From assembly GCF_009741265.1 (NCBI RefSeq), contig NZ_WOWL01000001.1:3906001-3970000 (forward strand): a DNA stretch of 64,000 nucleotides, written 5' to 3'. The notes beneath the pieces were generated by a model. That model made no database searches. It was not told the DNA's origin and saw only the letters and a list, made by a program, of their open reading frames with translations. Position numbers and translations under genes: made by a program. Position 1 is the first letter of the stretch. Every line of letters starts with the position of its first letter. Of this stretch, positions 43,284 to 52,892 are shown one piece after another. The stretch comes from Pseudarthrobacter sp. GA104 (lineage in GTDB: Bacteria; Actinomycetota; Actinomycetes; Actinomycetales; Micrococcaceae).

Positions 43284-44687
43284 TTAGTCTCCCGGCACCG
43301 TGCCCGGCCAGCCCGCGGGGCCGGCCGATCCGGCGTCGTACTCTTCCAACGGGACAGAATCCTGCTGCCAGGCCTTGAGCACAGGCTCAACAATGCGCCA
43401 GCATTCTTCCGCGGTGTCGCCGCGGACGGAAAGCAACGGGTCGCCCGCGAGGACGCCTTCCAGGACTTCACCGTAGGGGAGGAGGTCCGAAGCGCTCAGT
43501 TCCGCGCCGAGGGTGATGCGGCCCAGGCTGAAGATGTTGCCGGGACCATTGACATCGACGTCGAACGCCAGGGTGTCCGGCCCGAAGCCGATCCTTAGCT
43601 TGTTCGGCGAGTCAACGCCGGTAAAACCGCGGGGAAGGTGGGGCACCGGGCGGAACGTGACCACGGCTTCCTTGCGCTTAACGCCCAGCGCCTTGCCGGA
43701 ACGGAGGATGAAGGGGACGCCCTTCCAGCGCCAGTTGTCGATGTTCACCTGGATCTCGGCCAGGGTCTCGGTGCCGCGTGCCGCGTCCACACCGTCCTCC
43801 CGCGCGTAGTCCGGGACCTCCTTCCCCGCCAGTTCACCCGCCGTGTAGCGCGCCCTGCGGCTGGAACCGGCGTAGGGCTCCGGGACGCTGCTGGCGCGCA
43901 GGACCGTGGAAATGGCGTCGCGCAGGTCCCGTTCGCCGATCGTGGCCGGCGGTTCGATGGCCATCAGCGCCATGATCTGCAGGAGGTGGCTCTGGATCAT
44001 GTCCCGGAGCGCGCCGGCGCCGTCGTAATAACGGGCGCGTCCCTCCAGCGCGAGGTCCTCGTCAAAGATGATTTCCACTTTTTCCACGTGGTGGCGGTCC
44101 CAGACGGGTTCCAGGAAGTTGTTGGCGAACCGCAGGCCCAGGATGTTCAGCACGGTGGCCTTGCCCAGGAAATGGTCCACCCGGTGGATGTGGTCTTCCG
44201 GGACCAGCCGGACCAGTGTCTGGTTGAGCGACCGGGCAGACTCCTCGCTGGAGCCGAAGGGTTTTTCCATCACCAACCGCGTGCCGGCCGGAACCTGGTC
44301 GGGCCTGAGCGCTTCACAGGCGAGCTGGCTGATCTTGGGCGGGAGGGCGAAATAGACGGCCGTTGGGCCGTCCAGCGCGGCAAGGAGCGAGGCCAGGGCG
44401 CCGTCGGCGGTGACATCCAGCTGGTGGTAGACCGTCTCCTTTTCAAGGGACTGCAGGGCGTCCTTTCCCTCGGGACCTGCGGGCCCGGCTGCTGCTTCGA
44501 AGGAGGTGTGAACCCTTTCCCGCCACTGTTCCGGCGTCCAGGGATCTGACCCGGCACCGACGAGCCGGAGATCCGTGGCGTGGCCCTTCGCCACCAGGCG
44601 CGCCAGGCCCGGCAGGAGCAGCCGGCCGGTCAGGTCCCCGGAAGCGCCGAGGATGAGGAGGGTTTTCACAGATGCTTGGCTCGTCAT
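43284..44687 (-). CDS. zwf: glucose-6-phosphate dehydrogenase
   Basis: Oxidises glucose 6-phosphate to 6-phosphogluconolactone with NADP, the entry to the pentose phosphate pathway. Length 467. Cofactor motif GASGDLTGR at residues 14-22, EKPFG, and the active-site RVDHFLGK. It stands alone: no tal, pgi, opcA or pgl next to it, unlike the usual actinobacterial zwf cluster, so it is probably an additional copy (inference). Divergent from ffh. Confidence 0.9.
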   Translation of the reverse strand: MTSQASVKTLLILGASGDLTGRLLLPGLARLVAKGHATDLRLVGAGSDPWTPEQWRERVHTSFEAAAGPAGPEGKDALQSLEKETVYHQLDVTADGALASLLAALDGPTAVYFALPPKISQLACEALRPDQVPAGTRLVMEKPFGSSEESARSLNQTLVRLVPEDHIHRVDHFLGKATVLNILGLRFANNFLEPVWDRHHVEKVEIIFDEDLALEGRARYYDGAGALRDMIQSHLLQIMALMAIEPPATIGERDLRDAISTVLRASSVPEPYAGSSRRARYTAGELAGKEVPDYAREDGVDAARGTETLAEIQVNIDNWRWKGVPFILRSGKALGVKRKEAVVTFRPVPHLPRGFTGVDSPNKLRIGFGPDTLAFDVDVNGPGNIFSLGRITLGAELSASDLLPYGEVLEGVLAGDPLLSVRGDTAEECWRIVEPVLKAWQQDSVPLEEYDAGSAGPAGWPGTVPGD

Positions 44688-44743
44688 TTTGCCAGCATGC
44701 CACCTTGGGGGTCCGACTTGGTACCCTAGATAGTCGAGTCCCG

Positions 44744-44788
44744 ATCATCCACAGCCTTTGATTATTCATAGCCTTTGATCATCCACAG
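44744..44788 (+). repeat. 17-nt tandem repeat, 2.6 copies, upstream of ffh
   Basis: Units at 44744-44760, 44761-44777 and a partial one at 44778-44788. Unit 1 reads ATCATCCACAGCCTTTG; unit 2 differs at three positions; unit 3 keeps the first 11 nt exactly. It lies in the ffh leader, ending 17 nt before the GTG. Confidence 0.9.
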
Positions 44789-44805
44789 AAAGAAGTGCAC
44801 GTCGC

Positions 44806-46389
44806 GTGTTCAATTCACTCTCTGACCGGTTGACAGCAACCTTTAAGAATCTGCGGGGTAAAGGCAGGCTCTCCGAGGCCGACGTCGATGCCACAGTCCG
44901 CGAGATCCGCCGTGCCCTCCTGGATGCCGACGTTGCCGTTCCAGTTGTCCGTGAATTCACCGGCCGGGTACGGGAACGCGCCCTGGGTTCCGAGGTGTCC
45001 GGTGCGCTGAACCCGAGCCAGCAGATCGTCAAGATCGTCAACGAAGAACTGGTGGAGATCCTCGGCGGTGAAACCCGCCGGATCCGCCTCGCCAAGAACG
45101 GCCCCACCATCATCATGCTGGCCGGCCTCCAGGGTGCCGGTAAGACCACCCTCGCCGGCAAGCTGTCCAAGTGGCTGAAGGCCCAGGGCCACAGCCCCAT
45201 GCTGGTGGCATGCGACCTGCAGCGCCCCAACGCGGTCACCCAGCTCCAGGTGGTGGGCCAGCGCGCCAAGGTGCCGGTGTTCGCGCCGCACCCGGGAGCC
45301 ACGTCCTCCGAACTCGAGCACCCTGCCGGCGACCCCGTGGCCGTTGCCCGCGCCGGTGTGGAGGAAGCCCGCCAGAAGCTGCACGACGTCGTCATCGTGG
45401 ACACCGCCGGCCGGCTCGGTGTCGACGCCGACATGATGGAGCAGGCGCGCCAGATCCGCCGCGCCATCGTGCCCAACGAAGTCCTCTTCGTCATCGACTC
45501 CATGATCGGCCAGGACGCCGTGAACACGGCGCTCGCCTTCGATGAGGGCGTCAACTTCACGGGCATCGTGCTCTCCAAGCTCGACGGCGACGCCCGCGGC
45601 GGTGCCGCGCTCTCGGTGGCGTCCGTCACCGGCAAGCCCGTCATGTTCGCCTCCACCGGCGAAGGCCTTGACGACTTCGAGCTGTTCCACCCGGACCGGA
45701 TGGCGTCGCGCATCCTGGACATGGGTGACGTCCTGACGCTGATTGAGCAGGCGGAGAAATCCTGGGACAAGGACGAAGCCGCCCGGATGGCGAAGAAATT
45801 CGCCGACCAGGAAGACTTCACCCTTGAGGACTTCCTGGCCCAGATGCAGCAGATCCGCAACATGGGCTCGATGAAGAAAATGCTCATGATGATGCCGGGT
45901 GCGCAGAACATCCGCCAGCAGCTGGAGCAGTTCGACGAACGCGAGATCGACCGCGTCGAGGCCATCGTCCGGTCCATGACCCCGCACGAGCGTGTTGCGC
46001 CCAAGATCATCAACGGCTCCCGCCGCGCCCGTATTGCCCGCGGCTCCGGCGTCCACGTCTCCGAGGTCAACGGCCTCCTGGAGCGCTTCGCCCAGGCCCA
46101 GAAGATGATGAAGAAGATGGCCCAGGGCGGCATGCCGGGCATGCCCGGGATGCCAGGCATGCCGGGTGCCGGCGGCGGGGCGCGGAAGAACGCCAAGAAC
46201 GCCCCCAAGAAGAAGGCGAAGTCCGGCAACCCCGCCAAGGCTGCCCAGGAGCGGAAGGACGCCGAGGCCCGCCGGGCCAACGCGGCCAAGGCTCTGCCGA
46301 CCGGCGCCGCCTTCGGCCAGCAGCCGGGCGACTTCGATCCGTCCCAGCTGAACCTGCCCAAGGGCTTCGACAAGTTCCTCGGCAAGTAA
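44806..46389 (+). CDS. ffh: signal recognition particle protein Ffh
   Basis: GTPase of the signal recognition particle; binds signal peptides and 4.5S RNA and delivers ribosomes to FtsY. Length 527. N domain, then G1 GLQGAGKTT near 107-115, DTAGRLGVD, SKLDGDARGG; M domain with MQQIRNMGSMKKMLMMMPG and the RNA-binding NGSRRARIARGSG. The tail has a GMPGMPGMPGMPG run and a Lys-rich stretch, longer than in E. coli. Start GTG, with AGAAAG upstream. Confidence 0.97.
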   Translation: MFNSLSDRLTATFKNLRGKGRLSEADVDATVREIRRALLDADVAVPVVREFTGRVRERALGSEVSGALNPSQQIVKIVNEELVEILGGETRRIRLAKNGPTIIMLAGLQGAGKTTLAGKLSKWLKAQGHSPMLVACDLQRPNAVTQLQVVGQRAKVPVFAPHPGATSSELEHPAGDPVAVARAGVEEARQKLHDVVIVDTAGRLGVDADMMEQARQIRRAIVPNEVLFVIDSMIGQDAVNTALAFDEGVNFTGIVLSKLDGDARGGAALSVASVTGKPVMFASTGEGLDDFELFHPDRMASRILDMGDVLTLIEQAEKSWDKDEAARMAKKFADQEDFTLEDFLAQMQQIRNMGSMKKMLMMMPGAQNIRQQLEQFDEREIDRVEAIVRSMTPHERVAPKIINGSRRARIARGSGVHVSEVNGLLERFAQAQKMMKKMAQGGMPGMPGMPGMPGAGGGARKNAKNAPKKKAKSGNPAKAAQERKDAEARRANAAKALPTGAAFGQQPGDFDPSQLNLPKGFDKFLGK

Positions 46390-46399
46390 GCACGCCTGG

Positions 46400-46465
46400 C
46401 CCAACTAAGTAGCGCCAAGTGTCGTTTTGACGGTTCATAACGACACTTGGCGCTACTTAGTTGGG
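46400..46465. repeat. 27-bp perfect palindrome with 12-nt loop
   Basis: Arms 46400-46426 and 46439-46465 are exact inverted repeats around TTGACGGTTCAT. The arms are only moderately GC-rich and lack a T-run, unlike the GC-rich terminators elsewhere in the window; this looks like a dispersed palindromic (REP/MITE-like) element. It can still act as a terminator for ffh. Its right end carries TTGGGA, used as a -35 below. Confidence 0.85.
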
Positions 46466-46488
46466 ATGTCGGGGCTGTGGAATAGGGT
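46461..46488 (+). promoter_or_regulatory. promoter of the alpha/beta hydrolase gene
   Basis: TTGGGA (-35, 46461-46466) overlaps the right arm of the palindrome; TAGGGT (-10, 46483-46488) follows at 16 bp and ends 6 nt before the ATG, predicting a leaderless mRNA. Confidence 0.55.
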
Positions 46489-46494
46489 TGGCTC

Positions 46495-47226
46495 ATGTTC
46501 AAGCAGAGGGTAGTGTTCGTGCACGGCGCGGGCAGCTTCGGCGCCGCGGCCTGGCCCCGCCAGCATGGCCTGGCACTGTCCTACGACGCACTGTTCCTGC
46601 GCCGCCACGGCTACGATCCCGTGGCAGAGCCGGTGGAATCATCCTTCGAAGAGGACGCGGGGATCCTGCTGCGGTCACTGGCCGACGACGGCAGGGGCGC
46701 CGTCGGCGGGCACGTCGTGGCACATGCCCAAGGCGCCGTCGCAGCGATGATGGCCGCCGTCGAACGCCCCGACCTTGTCTACTCGCTGACGCTGGTGGAG
46801 CCGGCCTGCCTGTCGCTGACCGCGGAACTGCCGGCGACGGCGGCGCACATTGCGCTGATGAAGCCGCTCCTGGACGTCCGGCACCAACTCGGCGACGAGG
46901 ACTTCCAGCGGGAATTCGTGCGCCGGGTCTACGCCACGGACCTGCAGCACCCGGTCACCGTGGAAGAGAAGCGGTCCGCGCGGCGGCTCCGGCTGCAGGT
47001 GCCGTCGTGGGAAGCTCCGCTGCACATCGTGCCGGGCGTGCCTACGCTCGTCCTCACGGGCGGCTGGGAGCCGCTCTACGAAGAGATCGCGGGCTACCTC
47101 CGGGAGACCGGCGCCCTCCACCGCACTGCGGCGGGAGGGCACCGGCCCCAGGATTCAGTAGAGGGGGACCGCATCATCCGCTCGTTCATCGGCGATGCCA
47201 GCCGGGTCCGGGCACGCGCCTCCTGA
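46495..47226 (+). CDS. alpha/beta-fold hydrolase-like protein lacking the nucleophile
   Basis: A 243-residue protein with the alpha/beta hydrolase fold. The oxyanion-type start VVFVHGAGSFG and the C-terminal GGHRPQDS histidine are present. At the nucleophile elbow the sequence is AHAQGA: Ala78 replaces the expected serine (codon GCC), so ordinary esterase/hydrolase chemistry is not expected. It may be a pseudoenzyme or bind a ligand. No ribosome site; leaderless start predicted. Function unknown. Confidence 0.78.
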   Translation: MFKQRVVFVHGAGSFGAAAWPRQHGLALSYDALFLRRHGYDPVAEPVESSFEEDAGILLRSLADDGRGAVGGHVVAHAQGAVAAMMAAVERPDLVYSLTLVEPACLSLTAELPATAAHIALMKPLLDVRHQLGDEDFQREFVRRVYATDLQHPVTVEEKRSARRLRLQVPSWEAPLHIVPGVPTLVLTGGWEPLYEEIAGYLRETGALHRTAAGGHRPQDSVEGDRIIRSFIGDASRVRARAS

Positions 47227-47230
47227 CGCC

Positions 47231-49054
<1,824 letters not shown>

Positions 49055-49060
49055 GGAATA

Positions 49061-49147
49061 CTCACTTCCTTCGCCGGCATTACCCGGACAGGTTCAACGG
49101 TCGCAGGCTGCGTCAGCCCGATCTCAGCCCCTGCAGGGGCACCCGTG
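49061..49147 (-). promoter_or_regulatory. TPP riboswitch (THI element) of thiC
   Basis: Read on the minus strand the region shows the conserved core: CACGGGTGCCCC, GGGGCTGAGAT, then GACCGTTGAACCTGTCCGGG, TAATGCCGGCGAAGGAAGTG. These are the CUGAGA, ACCUG and GAAGG elements of the TPP aptamer. It ends a few nucleotides before the thiC ATG, so control is probably at translation initiation (ribosome site GGAAGTGAG lies inside or at the edge of the aptamer). Confidence 0.95.
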
Positions 49148-49235
49148 TGGTCAAGATGTAAGCTACCACACGCCCCCGGAAGGGCGGCGTCACATTTGCG
49201 GGTGCTAGCCTGACCGGGCATCGAAAGGAAGCCCG

Positions 49236-50318
49236 ATGGCAGACATCATTCACTTTCGCGGACCCGTCCTGACCGCCCCGGACGGGGTACGCCATGGACT
49301 CTGGTCGGTGGACGGCAGCCTCACGTTCAGCCGGCCCGCTGCCCCTCCGGCGCGGGAGCTCGACGGCTGGGTGCTGCCGGGATTCGCTGACGCCCACTGC
49401 CACATCGGACTGGGCCCAGCCGGCCCGGTCGAACCCGCCCTTGCACGGGAACAGGCGCTGGCTGACCTCAACGCCGGAACCCTGCTGGTCCGCGACGCCG
49501 GCTCACCTGCCGATACCCGCTGGATGCAGGGCGGCCGGGACTTTCCGGTGCTGATCCGTGCAGGACGGCATGTGGCCCGGACGCGCCGCTACCTGCGCGG
49601 CTTTGCGGCGGAGGTCGAACCCGACGGGCTCGTGGAGGCCGTGCGGAAGCAAGCACGCGACGGCGACGGCTGGGTCAAACTGGTGGGCGACTGGATCGAC
49701 CGGAGCGCCGACGACCTCGCGCCCTCCTTTCCTGCCGCCGTCGTCCGTGACGCTGTCCAGGCTGCCCATGATGAAGGTGCCCGGGTCACGGCGCATTGCT
49801 TCGCCGAGGACACCCTGGACAAGATGCTGGACGCCGGCATTGACTGCATTGAGCACGCCACGGGGCTGCTGCCCCGCCACCTGCCCCGGTTCGTGGAGCA
49901 GGGCGTGCCGATCGTGCCCACCCTCATCAACATCGCTACCTTTCCTGACATAGCGGAGCAGGCAGACGCCAAGTTTCCGCGCTACGCCGCCCACATGCGT
50001 GCCCTGTGGGAACGCAGGCTGGAACGGGTGGCGGAGGCCCATTCCGCCGGCGTACGCATCTTTGCCGGGACGGACGCAGGCAGCGTGGTCCGCCACGGGA
50101 GGATCGCAGATGAGATCCTCGCCCTGCACGGGGCCGGCCTGCCCATGCCTGCGGCCCTGGATGCCGCCTGCTGGGCGGCCCGCACGTGGCTGGGAGCGGA
50201 CAACCTGGAGGAAGGCGCGCGGGCCGACGTCGTGGTGTGCCGCGAAGACCCGCGGACCAACCCGGAAACGATCAGGGAGCTGGAACACGTGGTGCTGGGC
50301 GGCCGCATCATCCGCTGA
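49236..50318 (+). CDS. amidohydrolase family protein (imidazolonepropionase-like)
   Basis: Metal-dependent hydrolase of the amidohydrolase superfamily, 360 residues. Metal ligands His54 and His56 in GFADAHCHIG, later His in VTAHCFAE and IEHATGL, and Asp in FAGTDAGS. GWVKLVGDW provides the lysine usual in this subgroup. Substrate unknown. AAAGGAAG is about 5 nt before the ATG. The placement after ffh resembles the mycobacterial order (Rv2915c), so it belongs to the conserved block rather than to thiC. Confidence 0.86.
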   Translation: MADIIHFRGPVLTAPDGVRHGLWSVDGSLTFSRPAAPPARELDGWVLPGFADAHCHIGLGPAGPVEPALAREQALADLNAGTLLVRDAGSPADTRWMQGGRDFPVLIRAGRHVARTRRYLRGFAAEVEPDGLVEAVRKQARDGDGWVKLVGDWIDRSADDLAPSFPAAVVRDAVQAAHDEGARVTAHCFAEDTLDKMLDAGIDCIEHATGLLPRHLPRFVEQGVPIVPTLINIATFPDIAEQADAKFPRYAAHMRALWERRLERVAEAHSAGVRIFAGTDAGSVVRHGRIADEILALHGAGLPMPAALDAACWAARTWLGADNLEEGARADVVVCREDPRTNPETIRELEHVVLGGRIIR

Positions 50319-50341
50319 GTTATTTGGGCCCCCACTTGGAA

Positions 50342-50375
50342 TAAATTGAAGCTTCAAGTAATTTAGATATGTGAC
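50342..50375 (+). promoter_or_regulatory. promoter with 12-bp palindrome before the VOC gene
   Basis: The perfect palindrome TTGAAGCTTCAA (50346-50357) contains a -35 candidate TTGAAG (50346-50351 offset), with TATGTG as -10 at 16-bp spacing. This AT-rich dyad stands out from the background and is the type bound by MarR-family repressors. No regulator gene lies next to it. Confidence 0.5.
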
Positions 50376-50416
50376 AGGCCGCCGACGGGACGGCCTCCAA
50401 TACAAGGAGCCTTCAA

Positions 50417-51292
50417 ATGACCGACGCAGCCGCCCGCCAGGATCTCCTTCCTGCCGACCTCGCCATGGGCACCGTGATGCTCAAGGTGGGCGACATGAAG
50501 GTCATGACCGATTACTACCAGCGGGCCCTCGGCCTGGAGGTCGTCGCGGAGCAGGACGGCGGGCTCTACCTCGGCCGGCTGCAGAAACCGCTGGTGCACC
50601 TGGCTCCCGCTCCGGGCCTGACGCTTCCGGGCCGGGGAGAGGCCGGCCTCTTCCATACCGCGCTGCTGTTCGAGAACCAGGCAGACCTGGCCGCGACCAT
50701 CGCCACGGCCGCGCAGTTTGAACCCCGTTCCTTCACCGGCAGCGCAGACCACCTTGTCAGCGAGGCCTTCTACTTCACCGACCCCGAAGGCAACGGGATC
50801 GAACTCTACTGGGACCGGCCGCGCAGCAGTTGGTCCTGGAACGGCACTGACGTGGTGATGGACAGCCTGGCCCTTCCGCCGCAGCGCTATTTGGAGCAGC
50901 ACCTCACTGAGGAGTCCCTGGAACGCCAGCGGGGAACCGTTGCGGGCGTGGGCCATGTGCACCTCCAGGTGGGCGACGTCCAGACCGCCCGCGACTTCTA
51001 CGTGGGGACCCTCGGCTTCGAAAAGACCGCAGGCTGGCACGGCCAGGCCCTGTTCGTCTCGGCGGGCCGCTACCACCACCACATGGCAATGAACGTATGG
51101 AACAGCCGCGGCGCGGGGCCGCGCAAGGACACCCTCGGCCTGGGTGAGGTCCTCATCGAAGTGCCGTCGGGGGACGACGTCGGCGCCCTCGCCGACCGGC
51201 TCAAGGTTGCCGGTGTTGCCGCCCACCACACCGGAGCCGAACTCCGGTTCGAGGATCCGTGGCGCAACAGGATCCGGGTGGCAGTCCGCTGA
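50417..51292 (+). CDS. two-domain VOC-family protein (catechol dioxygenase-like)
   Basis: A 291-residue protein with two vicinal-oxygen-chelate domains, like CatE-type catechol 2,3-dioxygenases and ring-cleavage relatives. The C-terminal domain keeps metal ligands: VHL at His182, the YHHHM histidines near 217 and a final Glu (RFEDPW). The N-terminal domain has MLKV where a ligand His would be, as expected for the structural half. AAGGAG is 7 nt before the ATG. Substrate not predictable; a palindrome-controlled promoter suggests induction by an aromatic or reactive compound (inference). Confidence 0.85.
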   Translation: MTDAAARQDLLPADLAMGTVMLKVGDMKVMTDYYQRALGLEVVAEQDGGLYLGRLQKPLVHLAPAPGLTLPGRGEAGLFHTALLFENQADLAATIATAAQFEPRSFTGSADHLVSEAFYFTDPEGNGIELYWDRPRSSWSWNGTDVVMDSLALPPQRYLEQHLTEESLERQRGTVAGVGHVHLQVGDVQTARDFYVGTLGFEKTAGWHGQALFVSAGRYHHHMAMNVWNSRGAGPRKDTLGLGEVLIEVPSGDDVGALADRLKVAGVAAHHTGAELRFEDPWRNRIRVAVR

Positions 51293-51457
51293 CCGGCGCA
51301 CTCCCGGACAGGGGCTGCGTGCCGCCGCAGGGGTTGTCCGCCGGCTGGTACCGCCGGGAAGGCCCGGCGGTACCTGTACTAGGCTGAAACCGAACTGCCG
51401 GGCAGCGCGCGCTGCATCCCGGCGGGCCGCACCGTCAACGGAATGAGGGCACTTCCC

Positions 51458-51898
51458 ATGGGCTTCACCGAAATCTTTGTTGCCACCCACGACGCCGCAC
51501 TCAAGCGCGGCGGCATCCTGGACAAGGGCGGCAGCGCCCCTGCCGGCGACGCGGTCCGGATCCCGGGAATCAGCGACTTTGAAGTGGAACAGCTGGGCGA
51601 CCTGGCCGGCACCGCCGTCCATGCCGGCGGGGCAGACTATGAGCTGACCATGGTGGACGTGGCGAGCGATTCGCTCCTTGCGGTTCCGCCCGCGATGGTG
51701 CGTGCCCTGGCCGACCTGCTCTCCTATGAAACCGAAGGGGAGGGCGACGTCCTCGACGACGTCGCTGAGCAGTGGGCGGCGCAGGATGACATGCCCTTCG
51801 ATGCCGCCCAGGCGCGCACCTACGTGCGGCAGCTCGCTGAAATGGCCAGCGGAATCGCCGACTCGGAGCGCACCGGCCTCTACGTCTGGTCCGCCTGA
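51458..51898 (+). CDS. hypothetical protein
   Basis: A 146-residue acidic soluble protein that I do not recognise. It begins GFTEIFVATHDAALKRGG, has an ISDFEVEQLGDLAG segment and an acidic middle (DVLDDVAEQW), with no membrane segment, signal or cysteine. Codon use is like the neighbours, and a ribosome site (GAGGG, 8 nt) precedes the ATG at 51458; an ATG five codons earlier is possible. It stands alone between the VOC gene and rpsP and is followed by a strong hairpin. Confidence 0.7.
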   Translation: MGFTEIFVATHDAALKRGGILDKGGSAPAGDAVRIPGISDFEVEQLGDLAGTAVHAGGADYELTMVDVASDSLLAVPPAMVRALADLLSYETEGEGDVLDDVAEQWAAQDDMPFDAAQARTYVRQLAEMASGIADSERTGLYVWSA

Positions 51899-51916
51899 GC
51901 CGTTCCTGCCCCGTCT

Positions 51917-51945
51917 GTCCGGGCGCGGCGGGGCCGCGCCCGGAC
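51917..51945. terminator. hairpin after the hypothetical gene
   Basis: A 13-bp GC-rich stem (51917-51929 with 51933-51945) with a 3-nt loop. No T-run follows, but it separates the orphan gene from the rpsP promoter. Confidence 0.6.
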
Positions 51946-51953
51946 GTGTCAAG

Positions 51954-51982
51954 TCGAAATCCGAACGCTGATCTGGCACAAT
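51954..51982 (+). promoter_or_regulatory. rpsP promoter
   Basis: TCGAAA (-35, 51954-51959) and CACAAT (-10, 51977-51982) with 17-bp spacing, giving a leader of about 125 nt. The GGCACAAT form resembles the rplS promoter (GGCAAAAT). Confidence 0.5.
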
Positions 51983-52115
51983 AAACAGGTACTCGATCTG
52001 CGTGGCCCCTCTCTCCGCGTCAGGATCCTGTCCTTCGAGCCCGCAAGTATGGCCCGCCCCACGGGTGCAGAAAGCCGGGTTCACCCCCTTTTCTGAAACA
52101 GGAGTGACCACAACA

Positions 52116-52538
52116 GTGGCCGTAAAGATTCGCCTTAAGCGCTTTGGCAAGATGCGCGCACCGTACTACCGCATCGTCGTCGCGGACTCACGCACCAAGC
52201 GTGACGGCCGTGCCATCGAAGAAATCGGCAAGTACCACCCCACCGAAGAGCCCTCATTCATCGAGGTCAACTCCGAGCGTGCGCAGTACTGGCTGTCCGT
52301 CGGCGCCCAGCCGTCCGAGCAGGTCGCCGCGATCCTCAAGATCACCGGTGACTGGCAGAAGTTCAAGGGCCTGCCGGGCCAGGAAGGCACCCTGAAGACC
52401 AAGTCTGAGAAGGCTGCCTTCGTTGCCCCGGAAAAGGGTTCCGTGATCATCCCGGAAGCCATCACCAAGAAGGCATCCAAGTCTGATGCAGCCGAAGCAC
52501 CCGCCGAGGCCGAAGCAGAGACCACCGAGGCTGAGTAG
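52116..52538 (+). CDS. rpsP: 30S ribosomal protein S16
   Basis: Small-subunit protein bS16, 140 residues. The N-terminal half (AVKIRLKRFGKMRAPYYRIVVADSR) is diagnostic. The C-terminal 50 residues are a low-complexity Ala/Glu/Lys tail, common in actinobacteria. The start is GTG at 52116; AGGAG lies about 11 nt upstream. An earlier in-frame ATG has no family sequence after it. First gene of the rpsP-khpA-rimM-trmD group. Confidence 0.96.
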   Translation: MAVKIRLKRFGKMRAPYYRIVVADSRTKRDGRAIEEIGKYHPTEEPSFIEVNSERAQYWLSVGAQPSEQVAAILKITGDWQKFKGLPGQEGTLKTKSEKAAFVAPEKGSVIIPEAITKKASKSDAAEAPAEAEAETTEAE

Positions 52539-52539
52539 A

Positions 52540-52782
52540 TTGCTGGCAGAAGCGCTGGAACACCTGGTCCGCGGAATCGTTGATTCCCCGGATGACGTCA
52601 AGGTCAGCTCCAAGAACAACCGCCGCGGGGACACCCTCGAAGTGCGTGTTCACCAGGACGACCTCGGACGGGTGATCGGCCGCCAGGGCCGCACGGCGCG
52701 TGCACTGCGCACCGTGGTGGCAGCCCTGGCCGGCGGGGAGCCGGTGCGGGTCGACGTCGTCGACACCGACCGCCGCCGCTGA
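52540..52782 (+). CDS. khpA: KH-domain RNA-binding protein
   Basis: Small RNA-binding protein of 80 residues, one KH domain with the GXXG loop in RVIGRQGRTARALR. Partner of KhpB in other bacteria and always near rpsP/rimM. The start is TTG at 52540, one base after the rpsP stop; no ATG or GTG lies in a suitable place. A strong hairpin follows the gene. Confidence 0.9.
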   Translation: MLAEALEHLVRGIVDSPDDVKVSSKNNRRGDTLEVRVHQDDLGRVIGRQGRTARALRTVVAALAGGEPVRVDVVDTDRRR

Positions 52783-52805
52783 GCGCTCGGCAATATCAGT
52801 TTTAG

Positions 52806-52842
52806 CTCCGGCCCCTCCACCAACGCGGTGGAGGGGCCGGAG
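52806..52842 (+). terminator. hairpin between khpA and rimM
   Basis: A perfect 16-bp stem (52806-52821 with 52827-52842) and 5-nt loop, followed by TGCTTT. It should reduce read-through from rpsP-khpA into rimM-trmD. Confidence 0.78.
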
Positions 52843-52892
52843 TGCTTTCACCAGAACACCGTGGATTAACCACAACCCGAACAGAGGAACAC

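Noticed and set aside
44744..44788. DnaA boxes in the ffh repeat (TCATCCACA is one base from TTATCCACA)
   Set aside because: No perfect box, no dnaA/dnaN context and no AT-rich unwinding element; origin function is not supported.
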